Shown: in pieces, positions 10,490 through 19,640 of the stretch
How the letters are laid out: every line of letters starts with the position of its first letter
How positions within the stretch are numbered: the stretch's first letter is position 1
Assembly (NCBI GenBank): GCA_011947345.1
Contig: JAAVTG010000759.1
Span: 24,496 to 88,495, forward strand
Direction of reading: 5' to 3'
Source of the DNA: Phytophthora quininea
Lineage: Eukaryota; Oomycota; Peronosporomycetes; Peronosporales; Peronosporaceae
DNA: 64,000 nt
Program-made: the position numbers and the translations under genes
The notes under the pieces: generated by a model
The model's database searches: none
Told to the model about the DNA's origin: nothing
The model's input: only the letters and a program-made list of their open reading frames with translations

Positions 10490-12010
10490 GATACTCAATC
10501 AACGCCTTGAACTAGCTTCGGGAGGTCACGCAAGACAACGCCACATACAACTGGCCATGCGAACAGCACGGGGAGCCAAATATAGCCCCAAGTTTAACAC
10601 CGTCTGACCTTGGGCCGTGTTAATCGTCATGGTGAATGCTGGTTGCACGGGAACTGCTTTCGTCGTAGCCGGGAGGGGAAATCGGAGTTATCGTCGTCGC
10701 TCACGAACATAATTCTCGGGATGAGTACTTCTTGGCCTGTTCGTTCTCCAGTCATAATTGTTGCTCGAATGACGTGGTCCTTCAAGTCGACGATTCGTAG
10801 ACGCGTTCCGTTGCACAGTCCAAAATGCGGGTTCAGAGTTCTCATCATCATGATGGGGATGCCCTTCTTGAGCAGTAGTCTGTGAGGTAGAATCCCGTTC
10901 ATGTTCACCGAGTGGAGAAACTCCTGCTCGAACAACGCTCCGTCATCCTCCACAGAATCCACCGACAAAACCCCCGCGCTGTCTCCGGAAGTCGAGCTGC
11001 GACTGCCTTGTTGATTCTGCATACCATCTCATTCTTAGTCGTCAAAACCGTCCGGCTGGAAAATATTCATCCGTCGCTACCTCCGGATTCGTAACGTCGG
11101 CATACATTGCGTCAATGATGCGGGTCATACCCCTTGGTGTTACCTCTTGAGCTATTTCCTCGTCCTCGTCGTCTTCTACAGGAGAATTCGGGGTCAGCAT
11201 ATCAGCAGGAATCTTGATGTAGTCATTGCCAAGATCAGCACGTTTTTCGTGCCGAACCCCCCAACGGCAAGCAAAAATCAGAGAAAGAGAGGATATGCTC
11301 GTCGCTTTCTCCTGTCCACTCGCTCCCAATGCGCATGTTCTGCGTTAACCGAACCTGCAAAAAGTGTCTCCACAGAGGCGATTCCTTTATACTCGCGTTG
11401 GTCGTTTCTGTAGGCGTGCCTCTCTCCACAACAGGAAGGGTCTGGCGGAAATCACCTGAGAGGACAACAACTTTTCCGCCGAAAGGCTCCTGGAGTTATC
11501 CATAATGTCCCGCAGCGTCCGGCTGACAGCCTCAAACGCGTGGCGATGCGTCATCGGAGTTTCATCCCAAATGACCAAACTGGTCTGCTGGATAAGCATG
11601 CGCAAGTGCAATTGTTTGAAAAGCGAACACGTAGAATCCTTGTCCAGTTTCAGCGGAATTTTGAAAGTAGAATGCGCCGACGTCCGCCCATGAGAAGTAG
11701 AGATGTAATTCCACTGGACGTAACAGCAAGTGCAATCTTCCCATCCAGACGCACCCTGGCCAAAATGTGTCGAAGTAGCGTAGACTTTCCCGTTCCACTA
11801 GGCCCATCAACAAAGAAAACCTTTTGTGAAATTTCCCGCGTGGATGAACTGCCCCCGTCCTTTTGCGAAGCACTGGTCGTCGATACCTCATGTCCTGATC
11901 CTGTAATTCAAAAGCCGGATGCTTGCCTCCACAGGAGGAATATACCGAGCATTAAAATAGCGCAGGATTTCGTTTGGCTCCTCGCGCGGGGGCCAACGGA
12001 CGACTATCAC
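10490..12010 (-). pseudogene. Helitron PIF1-family helicase, broken
   Basis: On the minus strand the helicase motifs appear in order across several frames: Walker A in VDGPSGTGKSTLLRHIL (about 11815-11770), TSSGITSLLLMGGRTSAHS, Walker B in LVIWDETPMTHRHAFE (about 11580-11530), GDFRQTLPVVERG, LTQNMR, then the C-terminal block LNPHFGLCNGTRLRIVDL (about 10830-10780), and finally MTINTA and GQLYVALS near 10620-10540. This is the SF1B PIF1-like helicase that unwinds DNA in rolling-circle transposition. Multiple frameshifts and stops separate the blocks, so no intact protein is encoded. Confidence 0.85.
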
Positions 12011-12067
12011 CTGGAACGACCACGATCGTCATCACGGCCCTATCCAAACTTTACGCTGTTGCCCGTC

Positions 12068-12472
12068 TTACCACTGTTTCTGTATCAATACACAATATAA
12101 TACAAATTTAACCGACTTGGCCGAAATGAAAACGAATGTATTGGCGGAGTCCATTAACAGCCAATGGCCTGTCCCTGGCGGTAGCGACGGCGGGCCGATG
12201 GCGACCGCCACCAGGGCCATGGTCTCCTGCCGCCGGTCCAACCGTGGCAGCGGCTGCTCAGTGGCGGTGCTGTGCCAGAAGCTGCGGTGGCCGTTGCACG
12301 CCCGACACCGCCACGATGCGCTCCTGGCACGTGGCCTCTCGAAGGCACCCCATCCCAGGAGCTCCTCGCAGCAAACGCAGCGAAGGCACTGGTGGCCAAG
12401 GCCGTCGAGGTCGAGCGGCGCACGCGTCACCTCGGCAGAGTAGCGAGCGCAGGTAACGTTCCCACGCTCCAT
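12068..12472 (-). CDS. Cys-rich ORF upstream of the Helitron helicase
   Basis: A 134-residue minus-strand ORF near the Helitron 5' end. It contains CLRCVCCEELLGWGAF followed by WRCRACNGH, so a pair of Cys clusters that could bind zinc. The rest has no recognised domain. It may be a remnant of the N-terminal zinc-finger region of a Helitron Rep/helicase, or a captured exon; the sequence alone does not decide. High GC keeps several frames open here, so this could also be a shadow. Confidence 0.35.
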   Translation of the reverse strand: MERGNVTCARYSAEVTRAPLDLDGLGHQCLRCVCCEELLGWGAFERPRARSASWRCRACNGHRSFWHSTATEQPLPRLDRRQETMALVAVAIGPPSLPPGTGHWLLMDSANTFVFISAKSVKFVLYCVLIQKQW

Positions 12473-12684
12473 CGCGTTTGATTTTGGTGCTGGTTGAGGG
12501 GGGCTACTATCGACCTCTTCATTAAGTACGTTTGGTGTGTACCACCCTACTATTCGTGTGGTCCACCTTCTCGGCCGCCTCGCTGCGCTCGGCAGCGATT
12601 GGCTGAAACTTTTCGGCGAATGGGCGCCGCCGTCGCTGGCGCTCGGCAGTCAATTGCAGCGCCGGATCTTGTCCATCGAAACTC

Positions 12685-12730
12685 GGCGACGGACCGACCG
12701 ACTGACAGACAAACGGACAGACAGCAAGTC
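12685..12730. repeat. GACN/GACA-type microsatellite
   Basis: A run of GACC, GACA and GGAC tetramers just inside the Helitron 5' end, for example GACCGACCGACTGACAGAC. It is imperfect. Confidence 0.5.
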
Positions 12731-12749
12731 TCCCGTAGTAGTCTTAAGA

Positions 12750-13715
12750 TTTACGTCACTTGAGGAAGGTGTTCCAAGTGATGCGAGAGAACAAACTGTA
12801 CGCGAATTTGAAGAAGTGCGTCTTCTGTGCACCAGAAATACCGGTGTTGGGATGTTACGTCAGCAAAAATGGAGTACGTGCAGACCCTGAAAAATATCGT
12901 TAATCTGCGCATGGCCGACGCCAGCGAACCCCACTGAGTTACGCCAGTGGTTAGGCATGGCCAACTACTTGCGCAAATATACGAAGGACTACGCTGGTTT
13001 AATCCAGCCACTATCTTCATTACTGAAGAAGGACATCACGCGGGTTTGGAAACCGGAACACCAAGCGGCATTGGATTCAGTGAAGAAAAGTCTGTCATCA
13101 GCGCCCGTTCTGATGCTCCCAAATGACTCAAAACCGTTCCACGTCGTTTGCGATGCGAGCGATTTCGCTATCGGATGCAACTCGACGACGAGGGACACGA
13201 GCGCGTTGTAAGTTATCAATCGAGACGGCTGAAACTAGCTTAGCGCAACTACCCACTCCATGATACGGAACTCCTGGCTATGCGCTACGCTCTGGTCAAG
13301 TTCAGGGTTTACCTTCTCGGCGAGCAGTTGTTTGCTGTGTAAACCGATCACGCGTCGTTGCGGACAGCGACGAAGAGCCCTCATCTCTCTCAGCGTATGG
13401 CGAGATGGCTTTCCTTCTTTTCCGAGTACAACTTTGTCGTGCACTATAAGCCGGGCAAGAATGATATTCTCGCCGACGCGTTATCACGTCGTCCCGATTA
13501 CGACCCTCCAGAAGCACTTGGTCATCAGACGGCTGATGCGGACGAAAATGATGACAATTGTGCGGTTTGCCTCGCGTCCGGTGTTAACCTGACTGAAACC
13601 ACACCTACGAGGCCACTGGGTGACGAAATAGCAGCTGCCTACGCGGCCAATCGTATTTATGCCGGTATTGTGCAGCATTTGCTCTCTCTCAATGAGTCTA
13701 CACTAGGTGCTTTGT
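12750..13715 (+). pseudogene. Element D reverse transcriptase end and RNase H
   Basis: The gene resumes after the Helitron with HLRKVFQVMRENKLYANL, KKCVFCAPEIPVLGCYVS and, after a 1-base shift near 12893, WPTPANPTELRQWLGMANYL. The RNase H domain follows: VCDASDFAIGC (13150), RNYPLHDTELLAMRYALVKF, TDHASLRTATKSPHLSQRM and the connection block YKPGKNDILADALSRRPDY (13448-13500). Several stops are present (for example near 13209 and 13340). The frame is lost at about 13715, where DIRS-like coding begins; no integrase follows. Confidence 0.75.
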
Positions 13716-13729
13716 CGCCGCTGAGTTTT

Positions 13730-14590
13730 TCTTCACGATTGCGGAGGCTTTATATCGTCTTCAGGAGGAGAAGAGAGAACGCCAGGAGGCCAAGCTGGAG
13801 GCCCTCACCGCTCAACCGGATGGGCAGTATCGTTCTCTGTTGTCGGTGCAACCAAAGGGGAGATTGCAACGCGCCGCTCAAACAAGTAGCGCTCCCAATG
13901 CAGTAACAAGCCTTCTGCCGACACGTGGAAAGAAAAAGCTCTGCATGAAACATCTCTCGAAGGCTGGTTGCTCTGGCAACGGGGTGCCAGGTCAGTGCTT
14001 CACGCCCAAAAGGGCTCATTTCGACCCCATACATTACTGGACGAGGTGAAAAAGTATATCGAGGCGTCCTTCGGTGGACTAGCTGAAGATTTTGCAGAAC
14101 TCTGAAGCCGCGAGACCCCTGCACCTGGGGGACCAACTACCGCTATAGCGAAGAGCCACCAGACCGAGTCGGAGGCGACAACAGCGCTCTCAGACAAGCA
14201 ACCGACCATGTTGCAAACCCATACACGGTTTCTGGCCACTTTGTCAGCACTGAATGTGCACTGCAGAGCAGAGGTCGCGAAGAATTTAGCACAGTTTGAA
14301 GTGGAATTTTGTGTGGACCTGCCAATACCTGACTCACATGACGGCCTGGTTGATTGCAACACCGTACGCTTTTTGTCCACCTTCGCGAGACGCTCTAAAC
14401 TCGCGTTGCCTGACTTTCTTCACCTTGTACGTGGCGAAACCTCAGCCGACCCCGTCCAAACAAAGATTTATACGAACTTCTCTGGCCACCGCCGGAGGCT
14501 TTACGCAAGACATGGAGCCGCTAAAATGGCGTCATTCGCCATGGTGTAGCGCCAGATTGGGTGCCTGACCGTTTCAATGTCCAGCGTGTG
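13730..14590 (+). pseudogene. DIRS-like gag region
   Basis: The N-terminal frame reads IAEALYRLQEEKRERQEAKL, a probable coiled coil, then a Cys/His block KLCMKHLSKAGCSGN and CFTPKRAHF (13935-14030), similar to a zinc-knuckle-like motif in DIRS gag proteins. Stops and frame changes follow. The last part joins the reverse transcriptase through a Trp-rich stretch. Confidence 0.55.
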
Positions 14591-14599
14591 CGTCCAGCC

Positions 14600-15770
14600 A
14601 ACACAACTCTATCGATGCTCATTTGCCTCAAGTGTGGAAACACATTCGTAAGAGTCAATGCGATGCCAGATACTTGGTCGTCGAGGCATCGTTGCTCGAA
14701 CAGTGGACGGAGGTTTTCATATCACCGATAGCGGTCGTCGACAAAGACGGATCTGACATTCGTGTGGTCAACGATTACTCCTACCCTGACGGAAACTCGG
14801 TGGACGACCACACCAATTGCAGCAACCTGCCACCAATCTCCTACAACCTGTTGGAGGTAACGACCGACTGGGGGTTTCGAGGGAACTCCTTGCTAGCTGC
14901 TCCTACCAGGGAGGTCGTTGGTAACCTCTCTACAACCACCCTGTAGCTAGCTACCCATTCATAATCACTTCTCAATCCACATCTTTCCTCACAAGCCTCA
15001 GCCTACTCCATCGACCTTCGTCTCATCCGTCTCCTACTGCAGTGCTCCAACACAACCCGCCTGGTGACATTGCCAAACGAATCTCCACCTTACGCAGGAC
15101 ACACTCTGAGGCAACGATCCTCCTTATGCTCGGAGACGTCGCCGGTGCGTTCACGTGCCTGTCAACGCCAACCACGGGCATATGTTCGCGTTCATTCTCA
15201 AGGACTGCCTAATAATCGACTAAGCCTGTGGATTTGGGTGGTGTGCCTCTCCAGAATGGTACTACCTGCCCAGGTCTCTTATAAACGGGCTTTATGAGGC
15301 TGGCGACGACCGGTCGAGACGGTTTGGCCCCCGATCAATGGCTCATTTTGGTACGAAGACCACGTCTGTGTGGAGCTCGCGGTTGGTTGGCGTTGTTTTG
15401 CGGCAAATCTTACCTTGCGCAGGGCCATGGCCCTTGTTCTGGGCCCAACAAGAATTAATGAGCACAAATTTACAACATAGAGTGAGCGCGGACACGCTCT
15501 CGGACTGGACTGGGATACACGAACCGGTACGGTCTCGATCCCACCCGCAAATATTCTCAAAGCCCAGCACCGGGTTCGCGAGATTCTTCGTGCGGAGCGC
15601 GTCACCAAGACAGTGCTTGAATCTGTGCTGGGCAGCTTACGCATATAGCGACGTGCTGTCCGCCGTCGCAAGCTTTCTACCAACGTTTGCAAGACACAGC
15701 TTCTTCTTCTCCACGGTACCGTAAGAGCCAACTTTCCGCACCAGCTGTCGAAGAGCTCAAATGATTTCGG
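14600..15770 (+). pseudogene. DIRS-like reverse transcriptase
   Basis: The frame SIDAHLPQVWKHIRKSQC leads to FISPIAVVDKDGSDIRVVND and YSYPDGNSVDDHT. It is cut at 14848 by a 204-bp insertion and resumes at 15058 as PPGDIAKRISTLRR, LLMLGDVAGAF (first catalytic Asp), and the block near ACGFGWC and WYYLP. The catalytic box normally of the type W(x)DDH reads FWYEDHVCVE here (about 15340-15370). The tail LRRAMALVLGPTRINEHKF is typical. Nonsense codons and shifts occur, including one near 15475. Confidence 0.75.
14849..15052 (+). mobile_element. 204-bp LTR-like insertion (probable solo LTR)
   Basis: It begins TGTTGGAG and ends CTCCAACA, with the duplicated 5-bp target CAACC on both sides (14844-14848 and 15053-15057). 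Excision of the insert and one target copy restores the reverse transcriptase codons for SYNPPGDIAK exactly. TG...CA ends, a 5-bp duplication and this size fit a solo LTR of a small LTR retrotransposon. A short inverted-repeat DNA element with 5-bp duplications is the alternative. Confidence 0.85.
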
Positions 15771-15829
15771 GCAATTCTAAAGTCTTCACACCTTTTCAAC
15801 GGGATCCCGGTGTCGCTGTTTGCCCATGG

Positions 15830-16349
15830 CGAGTCATCTCCGGTTGTGAATGTACACGTGGACGCGTCAGACGAAGGGCTATGCATGATCAAAACCTGTG
15901 TTACGTCAATTCATCCGAATGCGTTTCACCGACGCAACGTATTCCATCAACTTTTGAGAGCTGCATAGTGCAACGCTCGCTGTTCTCCTATGGGGACCCA
16001 CTTGGGCCCGGACGCACTCAAGCGACCACGCCGAGTTTGCTTTTGGATTGACAATTCGACAGCAGTGTCATGGGCACATTGGCGGTCCAGCCGTCAACCG
16101 AGAGCTCAGTTGTACAATCGTCTTTTGTCACTAGCCGAATTACAGTACGACCTGGCCTGCTCGGCGGCCCACATCTCTGGATCAGACAACGTCATGGCGG
16201 ATGCAGGTTCAAGGGCCTTGACACCTGAGCATAATCTTTATGCAACCTGGACTAACTTATTCCGTGGTTGGATGCAGGTGACCGTGCAGGAGCCCTGCAA
16301 CGATCTCTCGCGGGTTTGGGAGCTATTCTCTGCAGACACGCCGTCGTAG
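15830..16349 (+). pseudogene. DIRS-like RNase H
   Basis: Catalytic blocks are visible: NVHVDASDEGLCM (15850-15890), VCFWIDNSTAVSWAHW (16035-16085), ELQYDLACSAAHISGSDN and NVMADAGSRAL (16190-16220). A stop and a frame change lie near 15965. The order and spacing match the RNase H that follows the reverse transcriptase in DIRS elements. Confidence 0.7.
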
Positions 16350-16625
16350 ACTCTACCGCTCATAAGTATGAAGCGCACTGGAGATAATGGTGTCACTTTG
16401 CCCGATTCATGAAGTGGTCCCGATGGCTGTGAGAGAATAGCGCAGAGACAAGCACCAAACTTGGGCAACTCGTAATTTATTCGTGGTATTATGGCTGGAA
16501 CAACCAGCACCGCGGCAATCAGTATGCTACCATTAAACTCAAACTTGCCGGTATTCGCTGGTACCATCGCCGCCACGTTGGGATTGACTTAAATACGTCG
16601 CCAACTTCACACATATTACTGATGC

Positions 16626-17054
16626 ATGTGGTGGGCAAACAGCACCAACGAAAACATCTTCGGTAACAATTGGTCTGACTGGGGCCAAGAACGATCAATT
16701 GGAAGAGGTGCTTGGCGGACGATGCATGCGACGACTGACCCGATAATCTGCCCGATGCAAGGTCTACTTCATATTTTCAAAGCTCGGAGGGCGCTTGGTT
16801 GCGATGGATCATCATATTTATGCGCGGACTTGCAAGTGAACCACGAAGTGAAGGCGCTCGCTGCTGCAGTTGGGGCGTCTGCGGCCAACTATGCGACGCA
16901 TTCTGTCCGGGTTGGTGGTGCCACTGCACTGCTGAACGGGGCTGTGGAGAGCCTCTCCACAAAGTTGCTAGGGCGCTGGATGAGTGATTGCTTCGAGAGT
17001 TATCCGGTCCAAGCCGCCAAAGCGACGATCGGTCTCTCGCAGGAATTAGTGTAA
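16626..17054 (+). pseudogene. DIRS-like tyrosine recombinase, C-terminal part
   Basis: The 142-residue frame contains ICPMQGLLHIFKARRALGC, then ATHSVRVGGATALLNGAV, which carries the HxxR box of tyrosine recombinases, then LLGRWMSDCFESYPVQ, with the candidate nucleophilic Tyr in SYP. These enzymes join circular element DNA to the target without a DDE integrase. The N-terminal part, with the first catalytic Arg, is split over other frames upstream (16430-16625). Confidence 0.75.
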
Positions 17055-17184
17055 CGAGAAGAGTGACGAGCCCATACTTATAGGAGTGCCAAGCATTTAC
17101 AATCTGGGGCCGATCTCCTCGCCCTCAAGCACGGGCTGAGGCGGGAAACAGGTTTGCCCCCTCAAATGCTTTGTGTGTTTGAAA

Positions 17185-17334
17185 ATGACCAAGAACGCTA
17201 CTCACCCGATTGATGTGATTGACAGAAGCGTGCTGAGGGCTGAAGAGAGCAGCTTGGAGGACACTTTCGATTCTGCAACGAGCATGAACAGTCGGACAAG
17301 CTTTACTAGTGTCGTGGCAGGGTTTGCGCATCGG
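17185..17334 (+). CDS. Small ORF, unknown
   Basis: A 49-residue ORF from ATG 17185, rich in Ser, Thr and acidic residues, including RSVLRAEESSLEDTFDSAT. No family is recognised. It lies between the end of the DIRS-like recombinase and the hydrophobic ORF at 17370 and could be a truncated gene start. Confidence 0.25.
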
Positions 17335-17369
17335 TGAGGGCGTGATGTGACGTCAACTGGACCGTGTGA

Positions 17370-17795
17370 ATGTCGAGAATTCTGGTGTTCGTCTTGTCGG
17401 TGATTGTGTGGGAGGTTTGCACTCCAATCAGAGAAGTGTGAGCGAGTGTGTACTGGAGCACCTACGGTTTAGTACGAGGTCCTTTGTTCTTGTTCGGACA
17501 GAGTTTCTCCAAGTATCACGACATGATGCGGGATCACGTGCTGTTAGAAAGCACCCAGAACGACTACAAGTTTTTACTGGTGATGTTGGTCTTCACAGCT
17601 CCGATGCACGTGTTGGAACGGTACGCCGAAGACTTTGGCTTGTTTGGAGTAACACTTCACAAGTGCTTGGTAGCTGGCTTGCATGTGGTTTGCTTGTTTC
17701 TACCTTACTTGTGCGAGATATTGTGGCGATTTGTCCGGGGACAAAGAAGCTGGGTCTTTGGAAGAGATAGATTTGCCGGACTCGTGTTTTGCTGA
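17370..17795 (+). pseudogene. Hydrophobic membrane-type ORF with one internal stop
   Basis: From ATG 17370 the product starts MSRILVFVLSVIVWEVC, which looks like a signal or membrane segment. A TGA follows at 17439; beyond it the same frame continues with LFLFGQSFSKYHDMMRDHV, FLLVMLVFTAPMHVLERY and LVAGLHVVCLFLPYLCEIL, two further hydrophobic segments. I recognise no family. At 17743 the DNA switches abruptly to the duplicated integrase tail, so the natural C-terminus is lost. It might be an envelope-like retroelement protein or a fragment of a host membrane protein; neither is shown. Confidence 0.35.
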
Positions 17796-18125
17796 GAGCC
17801 ACGTCATCGAAGGAGGCGACTTGATAATTACGGGTGTTGAAGAACCTGTGGTAGGAGTGATTGCAGTAAGAAAGAACCGAGGACTCGAGCAGTTTCTCGT
17901 GCTGACAGCCGGCTACAGTACTCACTGGGTGCTGCAATCACAACTGGAGTCGGAGGGAAAGCGCTCCTGGATCGCTTCGAGAGCGAGGAACGGAGGAGGA
18001 GCAGTGAACCCGACGTTCGACGAAGTCAGCGCTTGCAGGACGCTAACGTGAAAGTGGATGAGGACAAGATGCTCCTCTAACTGAATGTGACAATGCAAGC
18101 CTCTGGTGCAGGAGTGTGAAGTACA
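17743..18125 (+). pseudogene. Second copy of the gypsy integrase tail
   Basis: It is nearly identical to 5640-6025, from EAGSLEEIDLP through the Arg-rich end and about 45 bp of shared 3' non-coding DNA. A 1-base deletion in a G run near 17958 shifts the frame relative to the first copy. Sequence to the left of 17743 is unrelated to the first copy, so this is a truncated duplicate. Confidence 0.8.
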
Positions 18126-18279
18126 GAAAGGGATTGTATGTTGTTGCCGACAGATTTTTCGCAGCCTCGGGACTTGTCTCGTCGACACTTCTTCGGGGTG
18201 GAGGCAGTAATGCGGCTTCTTATATCGGCAATGAAGTCGACGTCAGACCCGTTCTCGTCCTCGTTCAAGCTGAAATCTG

Positions 18280-19640
18280 CAATCTACGTCGCTTTATCTA
18301 GTTGTTCTGTTCGACTCTGACCACGTTCTTCGCTACTAGGGATACACTTCTGGGTTTTTGCATTGTCTTTCAACTGCTTATTCTTTTGAGCCCCAGGTTG
18401 TTTGTATTTTGGTGGTGAAAGAATTGCCGTAAATGGCTTCAAGTCACTTGCCACGGAAGGTCGATTGTCACCAACATAAATGACGCCTGGTAGCCGGTGG
18501 TCTTGTACATTAACCAAACAATGCCAACGCTACAACTTTTGCTTGTTCCTGCCCTTCGTCGATTTTATAGGTGCAAATAAATGACCACACGAGATGTGGA
18601 GGTCCTCGTAGGTATTGCACGGCGAGCAGGACTTCTCTTTACATCGACTTTGTGTGTACGGGCCAATTTCGGAGGCATGCAGATAGCACCGTTATTGATA
18701 CTGTTAACTCGTTGCACCCTGATGCAATCTTCCACATCGAAGACGTTTGAAGGTGCCTTGGAAACGGTGCAGCCTGCAATTCTTGATACTTCCCTGTCAA
18801 GAAGCAATTTCGCATGTGGAGTGACGTTAGCGTTCTTAGACATCCAGTTAGCAATTGGATCTTTTTCTAAAAAATTGTTCTGATGCTGACTGTGCAACAG
18901 TAACAAATGCCATAATCACTTCTTCACTCACACGGGTGTTGCTCCAAATTAATGCTTGATATTCCTCTTCTATCGCGCTGGTGGTCGCGACACCGTACAA
19001 CTTGGAAGGCTTGCTGTTAGACTTCACATCTCACCATTAATCCGATAAGTACCGCACTTCGATGATCGCTGAACCGAGATACATCGCTAAAGTTTACACA
19101 ACCAGCAATACAATTAGCAAAAACAAGCGAAATTCTCAGTCGTCTCCCACACCAAAATAGCCACCGCAGCAGAGATTACCTCTCTATTTTCGTCGATATA
19201 TATGAGCGTCAAGCACACTTCGTTATATCTTTCATTTTTCATATCTGTGCCGTCAATTGCAGGAAAGGAATCCAATGCTGTTGATTCCTAATAACTAAAC
19301 CAATAAGCAAGAAAGCTCAGAAAAAATCTACCTTTACCGTCGAGTTGGCATATGACCCGTGATCTAGTTTTTTTGCAGAGAAAGCTTTAAAGTAATTTGG
19401 TAATAAAAATTGTTGTCCTCTTCGTGCTTAGTTTTTCTTTGAAAAGTGTAATGGCGCGATACAACGAAGTTGACCGTGCGTCTACGTCAAAGCCATTAAT
19501 CGACAGAATATTTGCAACTGCTCTGGCACCAAAGGTACTCATCAAACCGTCTACAATAGGGCTGTTCAGCTTCGCCATTAGAGTTAGTAGTCCAGGTGTA
19601 TGTTTTACTACAGAAGAACAACACTTATCATCGAGAAGGT
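18280..19640 (-). pseudogene. Mutator-like (MULE) transposase, ruined
   Basis: On the minus strand, pieces appear in the family order. An N-terminal part contains LYRAITLFKEKLS (about 19480-19440). The MULE transposase core follows: PAIDGTDMKNERYNEVCLT, IYIDENREVISAAVAILV and WETTENFACF (19265-19125). A SWIM-like zinc finger comes next, CSPCNTYEDLHISCGHLFA (18635-18575), then a tail ILSPPKYKQPGAQKNKQLK (18425-18370). The SWIM signature is normally CxC...CxH; here the first pair is CxxC. Frames change several times, so no product is made. Terminal inverted repeats were not found. Confidence 0.6.

Larger units (their letters stand above)
10169..12749 (-). mobile_element. Helitron (helicase-only), 2.58 kb
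   Basis: Read on the minus strand, the 5' end is TCTTAAGACTACTACGGGAG (12749 downward) and the 3' end is a GC hairpin (CCGCCGC, GTA, GCGGCGG) followed by CGCTCGG and the terminal CTAG at 10172-10169. The flanking bases are A (10168) and T (12750), the standard Helitron target A|T. Removing the insert joins GTACA to TTTACG and restores an uninterrupted reverse transcriptase frame (VDVHLRHLRKVF), which proves both borders to the base. Only helicase coding is recognisable; the HUH replication-initiator domain of an autonomous Helitron is absent. Confidence 0.9.
6859..13715 (+). mobile_element. Ty3/gypsy element D, decayed and nested
   Basis: The order gag, protease, linker, reverse transcriptase, RNase H is that of a Ty3/gypsy element; integrase is missing. 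A Helitron (10169-12749) splits the reverse transcriptase, and a DIRS-like element starts where the integrase zinc finger would be expected (about 13716). 6859-7097 is the presumed 5' LTR and leader, beginning TGTAATGGGCC; its end is not certain and no 3' LTR was found. Confidence 0.75.
13716..17060 (+). mobile_element. DIRS-like tyrosine-recombinase retroelement, decayed
   Basis: The coding order is gag-like, reverse transcriptase, RNase H, then a tyrosine recombinase in place of a DDE integrase, which is the definition of DIRS-type elements. All parts are on the plus strand and all but the last are broken. The inverted and internal repeats that DIRS elements use to circularise were not located. 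The left border is the abrupt end of element D near 13715 and the right border lies beyond 17054. Confidence 0.75.

Noticed and set aside
17370..17795. Firm call of a retroviral-type envelope gene
   Set aside because: Hydrophobic segments alone do not show an envelope; there is no cleavage site or known motif, and the ORF is cut and carries a stop.
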